From a virus, in the IMG/VR virus record IMGVR_UViG_3300025115_000024, positions 1-42,996 of that record: 42,996 nt of DNA. One strand, 5' to 3'. The notes beneath the pieces are model-generated. The model saw only the letters and a list, made by a program, of their open reading frames with translations, was not told the DNA's origin and did not search any database. Made by a program: the position numbers and the translations under genes. Every line of letters begins with the position of its first letter. The stretch's first letter is position 1. Shown piece by piece: positions 24,644-32,319 of this stretch.

Positions 24644-25917
24644 TAGAACACTTCCTTACCTGTGGACTCAACATCATATCTTCCAGAGTAGTTTTCACTG
24701 TGATTAGATGCCAACTCATCTTCAGCCTCAGGAATGTATACAAACATGCCAGTATTGAAATCAACTTTATATGAAATTGTTTTACCATTCTCACTGTCTC
24801 TAGATTTAACAAGTGTTAGTTTAATGATATCATCTTTTTTCTCTAGAAATATGATTGAGGTTGAGTCTTGTCCAATTCTGTCAGACTGAGCAATTTGAGT
24901 GGTGTCAACTTTTCCTGTTTCATTTATAGTTCTGTTTTGCTGAGACACACTAATGATAGGAATCTTCTTCATGACCTGCAGATTCTTCAAGTCTCTTGAT
25001 ATGTTGGCAGCCCTTTCAACAGGATTCTTTGCTTTTCTATCGTCTTCAAGCAATGAGTGTTGGTCAACAAATAGAATGTCTAATTTTTCTTTTTCAATGA
25101 ATGTTCTAAGTGAGTTTACACCACCAGGACCATCAATCATTGTGGGTGTTAGAACCTTAAGAGAGCCGGTATATTTTTTAGGTAGTTCATCTATATATTT
25201 CTTGTAATCATTTTGAACTGCAATGTTTCCATGGGTTAGACTTCCATTTGAAAGATGTCCAATCAATGTGTCAATACGATATCCAATCTTTCTCTCACTC
25301 ATTTCACCTGAGTAGATTCCAACTCTTAGACCTTGCTGAACTGATGCAACAGCACTCTTTAATAGAATCCAGGTTTTACCATAATTAGTTCTTGCAACAA
25401 TTGTTCCAAGTTCTTCTTCTCTGTCCCAACCACCCATAATTTTATCAAGTTCATCAAAACCTGTGCTGATGTAGAACTTCTGAAAGTCTTTTGTTCTTTC
25501 AACATACGCATCATATCGAGAGGTGTCTTTTAAAATGTCTACACATTGCAATGCAACACCCGTGGATAGAGTTGAAGAAGAATCTTTAAATAGATTCATT
25601 GCCTCATCTGTCTTGCTGTCCATGAGCAGTGTTCTAATCTTATTAAACACGGTGGCTAGATTTCTAGTATTCTTATCTGCAATCAACTCTGATAGAAGAT
25701 ATGAGTTCTTTTCTTCTACATTGATAATCTCAAAATCAGAGAATCTATTTAAGAATGATTCTGTATCTGGAATATTTCCATATCTGCTAAGATGATTTTT
25801 AATGAAAGTAAACTCATCTACATACTCAGAAAAATAATCTTCATTTAGATTGTTCAGCACAATGAAGGAAGTGTCTTTTTCTTTAAGTATTCTATTTAAC
25901 GCTTGTAATTGTATCAT
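24643..25917 (-). CDS. Replicative DnaB-like helicase
   Basis: A 424-aa RecA-fold helicase. The Walker A is ARTNYGKT (K181), with Ala in place of the first Gly; Walker B is DILFVDQHSLLED; a switch segment VSQQNRT and the late IIFLEKKDDIIKL strand fit DnaB. The N-terminal domain (about 120 aa) is helical. It should unwind the fork with the coupled primase and be placed by the DnaI-like loader encoded upstream. GGAAAGGAAAT precedes the ATG. The polymerase of this phage is Family A, so the replisome resembles T7 in polymerase type and bacteria in the rest. Confidence 0.92.
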   Translation of the reverse strand: MIQLQALNRILKEKDTSFIVLNNLNEDYFSEYVDEFTFIKNHLSRYGNIPDTESFLNRFSDFEIINVEEKNSYLLSELIADKNTRNLATVFNKIRTLLMDSKTDEAMNLFKDSSSTLSTGVALQCVDILKDTSRYDAYVERTKDFQKFYISTGFDELDKIMGGWDREEELGTIVARTNYGKTWILLKSAVASVQQGLRVGIYSGEMSERKIGYRIDTLIGHLSNGSLTHGNIAVQNDYKKYIDELPKKYTGSLKVLTPTMIDGPGGVNSLRTFIEKEKLDILFVDQHSLLEDDRKAKNPVERAANISRDLKNLQVMKKIPIISVSQQNRTINETGKVDTTQIAQSDRIGQDSTSIIFLEKKDDIIKLTLVKSRDSENGKTISYKVDFNTGMFVYIPEAEDELASNHSENYSGRYDVESTGKEVF

Positions 25918-25948
25918 CTACATTTCCTTTCCTGCAAACAAATCAATA

Positions 25949-26620
25949 TTATATTCCACGCTTGTCAGCACCATTTAACTCAATGTCCTGACTGAGATTA
26001 ACTATTCTTGAGTAAAGCCTATCTCCCAGTGATTTATGCATCTCTAGAGCAGTGAGGTTTGATGTAAAGATGTTTGATTTGCCTTCTGCTATTCGAGCCT
26101 CAATCATACTATAAAGATGTTCTGACTCAAATATAGAGGTCTGTTTTGTGGCAATATCATCCCAAATAATAATATCAGCAGTTAGCATATTTTCTTTGAT
26201 GTGAGCGACATAATCACTTCTATCTGAAATGTTTTCTTTTAGTGCTAGTAGAAATCTAGGAACATTGATAAACAATGCTTTACATCTTAGAGATGATTTG
26301 AGCCATATTTTATTGAAATAGGTTTGAACAAAACGAAGTGCCCAACTTGATTTACCATTTCCTGTGTTAGTCGAGTGAATATATAGATTCTTTCCTTGTG
26401 CAATAAAATCTTCAATGTTATTTTCTATGTTTTTTAATTTTATGAAAGCATCTTCATCAGTGCCGTCCGCATCAATACACAATGCAACATGTTTTCTTTG
26501 TTGAGCCGAAATTAATGCTTCTTTATATAAGTAATCAAGTTTAAAAAGTCTCATGCAGAAGTCTCCACAATCCTTTTGATTACATTCATTTTTTAACCAA
26601 CATTCTTTGTTTTCAGTCAT
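25949..26620 (-). CDS. DnaI/DnaC-type helicase loader
   Basis: A 223-aa AAA+ protein. A Cys cluster (C7, C13, C18, C22) at the N-terminus recalls the zinc-binding domain of Bacillus DnaI, which contacts helicase. The P-loop TNTGNGKSS (K90) has Thr for the first Gly, and Walker B is IIIWDDIAT (D154, D155). The sensor region FTSNL and the arginine-rich end GDRLYSRIVN fit DnaC/DnaI. It lies directly upstream of the helicase gene it should serve and has GGTGGAGAG before the ATG. Confidence 0.85.
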   Translation of the reverse strand: MTENKECWLKNECNQKDCGDFCMRLFKLDYLYKEALISAQQRKHVALCIDADGTDEDAFIKLKNIENNIEDFIAQGKNLYIHSTNTGNGKSSWALRFVQTYFNKIWLKSSLRCKALFINVPRFLLALKENISDRSDYVAHIKENMLTADIIIWDDIATKQTSIFESEHLYSMIEARIAEGKSNIFTSNLTALEMHKSLGDRLYSRIVNLSQDIELNGADKRGI

Positions 26621-26657
26621 TATTTTCTCTCTCCACCTATCTTGTTATACAATATTT

Positions 26658-27083
26658 TTATAGGTCTGTGCTGTATTTTGATTTATCTAGAGTTAAATGA
26701 ACATCTCTTTTATCATTGAGCCAAGCAGTTTTAATAAACGCATGAGTTGAATCAGTTCTAGTTGCAATGACAAATGTTACATCACGATAAGTGTCATAAG
26801 GAACTCTAACAACAAACTTAGTTACATGCCAACCTGGTCCAAACTTATAGTAATCCTTACTGAGTTCAATCTCAAAAGGGTCAACTTGATTTTTCTTTAA
26901 TGAGTCAATTGCAGACATAATCTTTGTCTTTTCTAGACAATGTTTTTTGTCAAATGTGTCAACATGTTGCTCTTCAAAGTGTTTTGAAAGTTCAACTGTC
27001 TGTATATTTTTTTGAATATTACGAACATCTTCAAATGCAAATTCTGGAACAAATACTTCTGAATGAAATAATTTACTATACAT
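26658..27083 (-). CDS. Unknown protein, 141 aa, with WLN.K..H.TLDKSKY end
   Basis: A 141-aa protein. The C-terminal half is beta-rich (WHVTKFVVRVPYDTYRDVTFVI, then FIKTAWLNDKRDVHLTLDKSKY). The last segment resembles the end of small BECR/barnase-EndoU-like phage proteins, which often finish in W.N...H.TLD.SKY, so an RNase-like fold is possible; the catalytic residues cannot be assigned. The ATG at 27083 has GTGAGG six bases away; a GTG four codons upstream lies inside that site. It is the first gene of the P5 transcript that carries the helicase and its loader. Confidence 0.6.
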   Translation of the reverse strand: MYSKLFHSEVFVPEFAFEDVRNIQKNIQTVELSKHFEEQHVDTFDKKHCLEKTKIMSAIDSLKKNQVDPFEIELSKDYYKFGPGWHVTKFVVRVPYDTYRDVTFVIATRTDSTHAFIKTAWLNDKRDVHLTLDKSKYSTDL

Positions 27084-27115
27084 TTTATACCTCACAATGT
27101 TATTTATCTAACTCT

Positions 27116-27144
27116 ATTATACACTTTTTTTAATTATCTGTCAA
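27116..27144 (-). promoter_or_regulatory. Sigma-A/sigma-70 promoter P5
   Basis: Minus-strand TTGACA (27139-27144), 17 bp, TATAAT (27116-27121), with TG before the -10. The spacer closely resembles that of P3 (GATA..AATTAAAAA.GTG). Confidence 0.9.
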
Positions 27145-27161
27145 CAAAAGAAACAAAGTCT

Positions 27162-27908
27162 TTAGTAAACTTTGTCTCCAACAGTGTCAGCAGTTGCTCT
27201 CTTCTGAGTAGTGACACGAGGTTGTTTATCTTGAATTGATTTTTTAATTTGGTTATCTTTTTCATAGACAGATATTGCCCACTGACAATCACGATAACCT
27301 TGTATGGTTGCTATTTGAACAAGTCTAAGAGCAAGGTCTAAGTCACCTTTAGTATAAGAATTCAAAGTGTCTTGAAACAGTTTTACTGACGCATTAGACA
27401 GATAGTTTCCTTTAGGACTTGCAAAGATGGCATCTACCCAATCTCTGAGGGCTGTAAGCAGTTCATAATTAGACACTTGAATAGAGTTTTTTAAAGCAGT
27501 GATAACAGCCTGTCTCTTTGATTCTTTAGGGTCTTTTTTATTGAGTCCTCCAAGTTTTCTTGATAAGTCATCAATCAGTATAACATCTTCACTTGTGATT
27601 ATTGAAGCATACATCTTAGTATCAACTTTAATGATGTCAGGATTGTCTTGATGCTTAAATAGAATGCCTACCTGAGCAAGTTTTGAATCTATTCTAAGTT
27701 GCTCTTCAATAGACAAAGTAGTTCTCATGAACACATATTTTCGGTCAAGTTTAAAGTATTCCTTATCAATCAACTTATCTTTGTTTCGTGCCTTTTCAAA
27801 GATACTTAAAAGTTCCGTCATGTATACCGCTGTATTTAAACCAAAGATTTGTGCGGTTTTAATGTTATAACTTATATAGTTGTTTGAATTAAGAAGTTCA
27901 ATTAACAT
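27162..27908 (-). CDS. DnaD-like replication initiation protein
   Basis: A 248-aa protein. The N-terminal 80 residues form a winged-helix-like unit (TAQIFGLNTAVYMTELLSIF, YVFMRTTLSIEEQLRIDSKL), and residues about 150-215 follow the DnaD C-terminal pattern (LLTALRDWVDAIFA ... KGDLDLALRLVQIATIQGY). In Bacillota phages such proteins bind the origin or ssDNA and recruit the DnaI-type loader, which is encoded two genes downstream. The end is basic and disordered. AAGGTGG precedes the ATG, and the start overlaps the upstream stop region by seven bases. Confidence 0.72.
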   Translation of the reverse strand: MLIELLNSNNYISYNIKTAQIFGLNTAVYMTELLSIFEKARNKDKLIDKEYFKLDRKYVFMRTTLSIEEQLRIDSKLAQVGILFKHQDNPDIIKVDTKMYASIITSEDVILIDDLSRKLGGLNKKDPKESKRQAVITALKNSIQVSNYELLTALRDWVDAIFASPKGNYLSNASVKLFQDTLNSYTKGDLDLALRLVQIATIQGYRDCQWAISVYEKDNQIKKSIQDKQPRVTTQKRATADTVGDKVY

Positions 27909-28978
27909 AAAATATCAACCACCTTTTTATTCTTTGACAAACTTGAAATAACCTTATTAACAAATCTAGATAGTTGTTTTCTATCATCAAGGTCCTTTAT
28001 CTTTTCAATTGCATGAATAACATCAGAAGACTCCACTTGATATGCTTCACTGAAGTAGGTCACATAGTCATCTCCAAGTTGTCTCATTTGAGCCATTAAT
28101 TTTCTCAAAGAAAACTCAGAACGATAACTAACCTTTTTAGTCATCTTGACTTCTACTTGTTTTTCTTCTTCAAAATCTTCAATGTTCTCTTCACTGTCAT
28201 TCTTTTCAAAGTCATCTGATTCAATAATATCTGAGTCTGAAAAGTCTTCGTCATCAATATTGTCAGAATTAAGTTCTTGACTCTCATCATCATTTTCTCC
28301 ATCTTCAGTTGTAATGTTGTCTGAATCATCATCTTCAGCACTAACTCTTGTAATAGTTTTTATTCCTCTAAAAGTGTCACCATAACAAATGATGTCAACA
28401 ACAATACTATTGAAAATAAGACCTTTTGATATTAGATAGTTAATGACTTCTAAACATTGGTCATCATCTTCTTTAATATCATTTGTGCTTAGAAGACTAT
28501 AGACCTCCGCTGTTTGGCCGAATGTCTCAATCTGTCTGTCAATTGAGTCTGTGATGTAGTTAATCTTACGCTTGTCCATGTTATAATACTGATAGTATCT
28601 CATGCGAGTTGAATAGATACAGCGATTGATTACTTTGTCTGGTCCTTGTGGGTCATTATATAGTTTATTATTAGGGTCTGTCCATTTACGATATTTAAAA
28701 GCAACAAAGAAAGACTCCGCCAACCAACTTGTGAAGTCACTTATTTCAAGTCTAGCACTTCTTGATGTCTTGTAGAACTTGTAGACATTATTCCAATATC
28801 TAAGCATTAAAGCAGAGAAGTAGTAACTCTTTTCAGGCTCCTTATGCTCATACTTTAGATATAAATTGGCTAATAGATTTTTGTCCATAGTCTGCCAATC
28901 AGAAATGTTGTTTGCACTTTGTAGGTATGATTTTTTAATATCTTCAAGCATTAGCATCTCCTCCCTTGAAATTTTCAT
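27902..28978 (-). CDS. Possible sigma-like factor with acidic insert
   Basis: A 358-aa protein. The N-terminal half is helical and aromatic (SYYFSALMLRYWNNVYKFYK, SWLAESFFVAFKYRKW, INRCIYSTRMRYYQYYN), like region 2 of distant sigma factors. A long acidic segment (about residues 210-285, almost all Asp, Glu, Ser, Asn) follows, and the C-terminal 75 residues are helical with FSLRKLMAQMRQLGDDYVTYF. Sigma identity is inference; I see no classical -10-recognition residues. I chose the ATG at 28978, which has AAAGGTG six bases upstream, over a GTG three codons earlier. Confidence 0.6.
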   Translation of the reverse strand: MKISREEMLMLEDIKKSYLQSANNISDWQTMDKNLLANLYLKYEHKEPEKSYYFSALMLRYWNNVYKFYKTSRSARLEISDFTSWLAESFFVAFKYRKWTDPNNKLYNDPQGPDKVINRCIYSTRMRYYQYYNMDKRKINYITDSIDRQIETFGQTAEVYSLLSTNDIKEDDDQCLEVINYLISKGLIFNSIVVDIICYGDTFRGIKTITRVSAEDDDSDNITTEDGENDDESQELNSDNIDDEDFSDSDIIESDDFEKNDSEENIEDFEEEKQVEVKMTKKVSYRSEFSLRKLMAQMRQLGDDYVTYFSEAYQVESSDVIHAIEKIKDLDDRKQLSRFVNKVISSLSKNKKVVDILC

Positions 28979-29011
28979 GTATAACACCTTTCATTTTATT
29001 GATGTTTTTCA

Positions 29012-29545
29012 TTAGGATAATTTGGTGAACACAATATTATATCTTTGACCATCTTTACGAAAGAACCAGCCCTTGTATTCATCATGATATCCACGACACT
29101 TCTTGTAAATATACTTACGATAACCAATTTCAGGAACCTCAATGATTCCAATAGGTTTCTTTGTTACTTGAACCTTAGATGTTAAATCTTGTCTTTGTTC
29201 ATTAGACAGTCTGTAGGTTCTTGTAATATTATACCCAAGGGCAGAGCCTACTTTTTGAGCAACTTGCTTCCAACCTGCTCCATGACAATCACCTTTTTCA
29301 TTATAGGCATGACACAATTCATGAACAATAGTGTTTTTAGTTTCTTCAATACTACGCACACCAGCAAGAACACGACTAATTCTGATAACAGCATTTCTTG
29401 ATGTTGAAGATGTCTTGTAACAAGTTCCAGCAGTGCGAACAGCCTTAGATAATTCAACAGAAATATTCATTGGAGACTTTCCAAGAATCTCAGCAACTTT
29501 AGTATTGAAGTGATAAACATATTGACTAATTTCTCTGTCTGTCAT
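29012..29545 (-). CDS. SprT/Spartan-type metalloprotease
   Basis: A 177-aa zinc metalloprotease. The HELCH motif (H75, E76, H79) is followed nine residues later by H88 in CHGAGW, the SprT arrangement of ligands. The C-terminal part is basic with aromatic residues (YRKYIYKKCRGYHDEYKGWF) and lacks the four-Cys zinc ribbon found in many SprT proteins. The family includes Spartan, which removes proteins crosslinked to DNA; a role at the phage fork is plausible but not shown. It is the first gene of the P6 transcript, with AAAAGGGG before the ATG. Confidence 0.88.
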   Translation of the reverse strand: MTDREISQYVYHFNTKVAEILGKSPMNISVELSKAVRTAGTCYKTSSTSRNAVIRISRVLAGVRSIEETKNTIVHELCHAYNEKGDCHGAGWKQVAQKVGSALGYNITRTYRLSNEQRQDLTSKVQVTKKPIGIIEVPEIGYRKYIYKKCRGYHDEYKGWFFRKDGQRYNIVFTKLS

Positions 29546-29570
29546 TCTAATTACCCCTTTTCATGAGTGA

Positions 29571-29581
29571 TATCTCTACAC
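29571..29581 (-). promoter_or_regulatory. Shared 11-bp motif near P6 start site
   Basis: The minus-strand word GTGTAGAGATA lies 5 bases downstream of the P6 -10, inside an AGTG..CACT dyad. The identical 11-mer lies after P3 (20211-20221). Confidence 0.4.
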
Positions 29582-29586
29582 TATCT

Positions 29587-29615
29587 ATTATATCACTAAA
29601 TCAATCATTTGTCAA
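29587..29615 (-). promoter_or_regulatory. Sigma-A/sigma-70 promoter P6 (SprT gene)
   Basis: Minus-strand TTGACA (29610-29615), 17 bp, TATAAT (29587-29592), extended -10 with TGA. A short dyad TTGTC..GACAA (29609-29621) overlaps the -35. Confidence 0.9.
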
Positions 29616-29641
29616 GGACAATGAGGTTTTGCAAAAAAAAC

Positions 29642-29809
29642 TCATCTAGATAAATTTGAGTGAATTTCCTTTTTTCCGTCATGTAAAACCTCAGCGGTAA
29701 AGTAAAATGTTCCCATTTCAAGAACTTCAATGAGTTTAATAAAGTCTTTCTGTGTCAATTCAATTCCATCAAATTGATGATAATTTGTAATGCTAATAAT
29801 TTTATACAC
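29642..29809 (-). CDS. Small protein, 55 aa, GTG start
   Basis: A small gene that starts with GTG at 29809, with AGGAAGATAAGAT giving a good ribosome site and promoter P7 just upstream. The product begins MYKIISITNYHQFDGI and ends KKEIHSNLSR. It has alternating strand and helix, no Cys and no membrane segment. An overlapping ATG in another frame stops after 18 codons, so GTG is the sensible start. I do not recognise the protein. A strong promoter in front of one tiny gene suggests an early host-takeover peptide, which is inference. Confidence 0.6.
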   Translation of the reverse strand: MYKIISITNYHQFDGIELTQKDFIKLIEVLEMGTFYFTAEVLHDGKKEIHSNLSR

Positions 29810-29843
29810 ATCTTATCTTCCTTTCATTCTATCATATACACTA

Positions 29844-29872
29844 ATTATACAGTTAAAAAATAAAATTGTCAA
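29844..29872 (-). promoter_or_regulatory. Sigma-A/sigma-70 promoter P7
   Basis: Minus-strand TTGACA (29867-29872), 17 bp, TATAAT (29844-29849), with TG before the -10. It drives the 55-aa gene and perhaps the SprT gene. The -35 lies inside a palindrome at 29862-29879. Confidence 0.88.
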
Positions 29873-29879
29873 CAATTTT
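29862..29879. promoter_or_regulatory. 18-bp palindrome over the P7 -35
   Basis: Eight-base arms AAAATTGT and ACAATTTT around a two-base centre, covering the -35 of P7. The arm ACAATTTT occurs again at 29893-29900. It could be a repressor operator; since the minus strand continues into a U-rich run, a weak terminator is also possible. Confidence 0.45.
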
Positions 29880-29920
29880 TTTATCTTGCTGAACAATTTT
29901 GTCTTTGTGTTTGATTTTAA

Positions 29921-30223
29921 CTACTTCTTCTTGAGAAAAGTTTTCTTATATTTAGCGTATTCTGCATCTCTAATCTTAATAAGTTCTGGTGTAAGGTCTC
30001 CCTCACTTTGTAACCAATCTAGTGGAACTTCATAGCAAGGAATTTTTCCATTTGTTCCTACTCTGATTTCACTTATTACTCTTGAGCCATCATATGAATA
30101 TAAATCGGGCTTGTTTCTGTCACAGCAGAAAAATACATAACACTTATCTCTTCGCACATCCATCTTGCTAATGAGAACTTTTTGGTCCCAATATCGTGGT
30201 TGCCAAATACAGGTTGCTTTCAT
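29921..30223 (-). CDS. Unknown basic protein, 100 aa
   Basis: A 100-aa protein with a beta-rich core and aromatics (TCIWQPRYWDQKVLI, CYVFFCCDRNKPDLYSYDG) and a basic helical tail (AEYAKYKKTFLKKK). Several Cys residues are present but not in a clear zinc pattern. I chose the ATG at 30223, with AAAGGAG eight bases upstream; an earlier in-frame ATG contains that site. It lies just before promoter P7 in transcription order. A weak promoter may precede it. Confidence 0.65.
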   Translation of the reverse strand: MKATCIWQPRYWDQKVLISKMDVRRDKCYVFFCCDRNKPDLYSYDGSRVISEIRVGTNGKIPCYEVPLDWLQSEGDLTPELIKIRDAEYAKYKKTFLKKK

Positions 30224-30271
30224 GTTAATTTCTCCTTTCATTTAAAAACTAACAGATTCTAGTTCAACAAT

Positions 30272-30299
30272 AATATACAACTAATTCTAATGTTCACAA
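30272..30299 (-). promoter_or_regulatory. Weak promoter candidate before the 100-aa gene
   Basis: Minus-strand TTGTGA (30294-30299), 16 bp, TATATT (30272-30277), with TG before the -10. It fits less well than P1-P7 but occupies the only sizeable gap (65 bp) between the SNF2-like gene and the 100-aa gene. Confidence 0.35.
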
Positions 30300-30306
30300 C
30301 AAATTT

Positions 30307-31974
30307 TTAAATTTCTTCCATTAAATATTTTCTGAGTCTATCTACACCATGCTGACCAATCTTATCATCAATAACATAATCACTGATGGCTTGTTTAGTA
30401 TAAACAATATCTCTTACTCTCTCATCAACTGAGTCTTTGCAGATTAGATTGTATATAAAAACAGATTTACTTGTTCCAATTCTATAGATTCTGTCTTGAC
30501 TCTGCTCAAACTCACCCCATGTCCAAGGAGTGTCAATAAAAATCATATAGTTGGCCGCAGTCAGTGTGATTCCTGTTCCTGCTTTTTGCCAGGTTCCAAT
30601 AAAAACCTTACAAGAAGATTCTGTTTGAAACTTTGTCTTGACCGCTTCAACATCTTCTTCTCTTGTGTCGCCTGTCATTATAGCAGGATTGAACTCTGAT
30701 AGCAATTCTTTTAATTGATTAACAGTCTCTTTAAAAGTTGAGAAGATAACAACCTTGTCACCATTACTTATAATCTGTTCTGCAAGGTCTACGGCCCTCT
30801 CAATCTTACTTGAAGTAACTTCACTTGATGTTAAAATGCTAGGACATGCTGTAGACTGTCTCAATCTTGTAATCATGGCAAGAACTGATTGTGTTGTCAG
30901 TTTTACCTTGTCAACCTCACTTTTAATTCCTTTTCTGACATCATCATAGAACTTTCTATGTTTATCATTCATATCAACATACTCAGTAATAATTGTTTTT
31001 GGTGGCAAATTCAATAAATCTTTAGTTCTTCTGAGTGAACATGAGTTAAGATGATTCTTTAATATATTCATGTTTTTAACACCTGTCACTTGATTAGTAT
31101 CTGAAAATTCACAGTAGAAGTGTTTAAATGTTGTTAGTGTTGATTGTTCTTCACCTATCCATGCTAGAGGAACATATGCATCTAGTGGATTATTTAATAA
31201 AAGAGTTCCGGTGGCACCAATTCTATATTTTGCTTTTGTTAATTTAAGAAGATTTTTACCTTGTTGACTTTGATTTGATTTTGCTTTGTGAATCTCATCA
31301 ACAACAATCATGTTAATGTCATTCTTTCCTTTTTTAATCGCGTTTAAAACATCATCACTTCTCAGTGTTTCAATGTTTGTAATAATAAAGAACTCATCAA
31401 TAGATTCCTTAATTTGCTCCGCTCTTTTATCAACAGAGTCAATTACTGCTGAACCTGTTCTAGTCTTTCTTTCTCCAAGAATCATGCAACTCAGATTAGA
31501 ATGCTTTTCAATCTCACTCTTCCAATTTGTCTTAAGAGATGCAATGCCACAAATAATCAGACAGTGCTTCAATCCTCTTGTTTCTTTCAACTCTTCTGCT
31601 ATATGTATGATTTGTGCTGTTTTACCAAGCCCTGGTGCATCTAAAAGCAACCATCTATCTTTATTCAGTCCAAATTTAATACCTTCCATTTGATAATCAA
31701 ATGGGTCTAATTTGTATCTCAATGTAGGCTCAATATCAGAGATATCTTTTTCATCAGACATGAGATGCAGTTCAATATTATCATAGTAAACAAGATTATC
31801 AATTATATAAGAAAGACTGTTGATTGGAAGTTCCCACTCTAAAGATTTCTTATCAAAGAAGTAAGCATCACAATTCTTAATTAAATTGATGATTTCTTTA
31901 TGATATGAAAAAGAAAGAAATAAAGACGTTATTCCTGGTAACTTCTCACATTTATCTTCTCTTATTCTTATCAT
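30307..31974 (-). CDS. SNF2-family remodeller with HARP-like N-terminus
   Basis: A 555-aa superfamily-2 ATPase. Motif I is APGLGKTAQ, motif II IVVDEIHK (DEIH), motif III GATGTLLLNN, and the C-terminal lobe has IGTWQKAGTGITLTAAN and QDRIYRIGTSKSV (motifs V and VI). The first 80 residues, with FSYHKEIINLIK and YFFDKKSLEWELPI, look like the HARP-type substrate domain of SMARCAL1-like annealing helicases. T4 UvsW is a functional parallel in fork reversal and recombination. The start overlaps the zinc-ribbon stop as ATGA. Binding to forked DNA is an inference. Confidence 0.9.
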   Translation of the reverse strand: MIRIREDKCEKLPGITSLFLSFSYHKEIINLIKNCDAYFFDKKSLEWELPINSLSYIIDNLVYYDNIELHLMSDEKDISDIEPTLRYKLDPFDYQMEGIKFGLNKDRWLLLDAPGLGKTAQIIHIAEELKETRGLKHCLIICGIASLKTNWKSEIEKHSNLSCMILGERKTRTGSAVIDSVDKRAEQIKESIDEFFIITNIETLRSDDVLNAIKKGKNDINMIVVDEIHKAKSNQSQQGKNLLKLTKAKYRIGATGTLLLNNPLDAYVPLAWIGEEQSTLTTFKHFYCEFSDTNQVTGVKNMNILKNHLNSCSLRRTKDLLNLPPKTIITEYVDMNDKHRKFYDDVRKGIKSEVDKVKLTTQSVLAMITRLRQSTACPSILTSSEVTSSKIERAVDLAEQIISNGDKVVIFSTFKETVNQLKELLSEFNPAIMTGDTREEDVEAVKTKFQTESSCKVFIGTWQKAGTGITLTAANYMIFIDTPWTWGEFEQSQDRIYRIGTSKSVFIYNLICKDSVDERVRDIVYTKQAISDYVIDDKIGQHGVDRLRKYLMEEI

Positions 31975-32285
31975 TTTGGCTCTTCAAGTTTTATTCTGTT
32001 CTTATAGATTGTTGTCTCATATTCTTCATCAAAGTCGGTTTTTGTATCATATGATGTTGTAAATGTCATTGTTGTTTCAACTTCAAATGCAACACCACAA
32101 TTCTCACAATCAAATTCCTCATGTGTATTTAATGTGTCACCATTAAAAAACTCTATTGAACCATTCTCATCTCTGATAATATCTCTTGGTTTTCCAATTA
32201 GTGAATTTGGAAATATTATCTCTGCGGGCAGATATTCATAACCACATTTTGGACATTTTATTACAGCAAAATTTTTATTTTTCAT
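31971..32285 (-). CDS. Zinc-ribbon protein, 104 aa
   Basis: A 104-aa protein with CPKCGYEYLPAEIIFP near the N-terminus and DCENCGVAFEVE about 50 residues later, forming a CxxC ... CxxC zinc ribbon. The tail is acidic with strand-like parts. It is ATGA-coupled to the SNF2-like gene downstream, which suggests a partner or adaptor for that enzyme. It begins soon after the stop of the glycine-rich protein, at the border between tail and DNA-processing genes. GAAGGTAAGAAATAG precedes the ATG. Confidence 0.75.
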   Translation of the reverse strand: MKNKNFAVIKCPKCGYEYLPAEIIFPNSLIGKPRDIIRDENGSIEFFNGDTLNTHEEFDCENCGVAFEVETTMTFTTSYDTKTDFDEEYETTIYKNRIKLEEPK

Positions 32286-32319
32286 CTATTTCTTACCTTC
32301 ACTCATTTTTATATTATGA

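Noticed and set aside
25949-25975. TATAAT before the helicase gene as a promoter
   Set aside because: It lies over the loader stop codon; the nearest TTGACA-like element (CTGACA) is only about nine bases away and no hexamer exists at 17 bp.
26636-26660. TGTATAAC before the loader gene as a promoter
   Set aside because: No -35 match at 16-18 bp; the gene can be read from P5.
29616-29665. Rho-independent terminator after the 55-aa gene
   Set aside because: There is a T-run on the minus strand, but the preceding ACTCA..TGAGT stem is only five AT-rich-flanked pairs with a 12-base loop; too weak to call.
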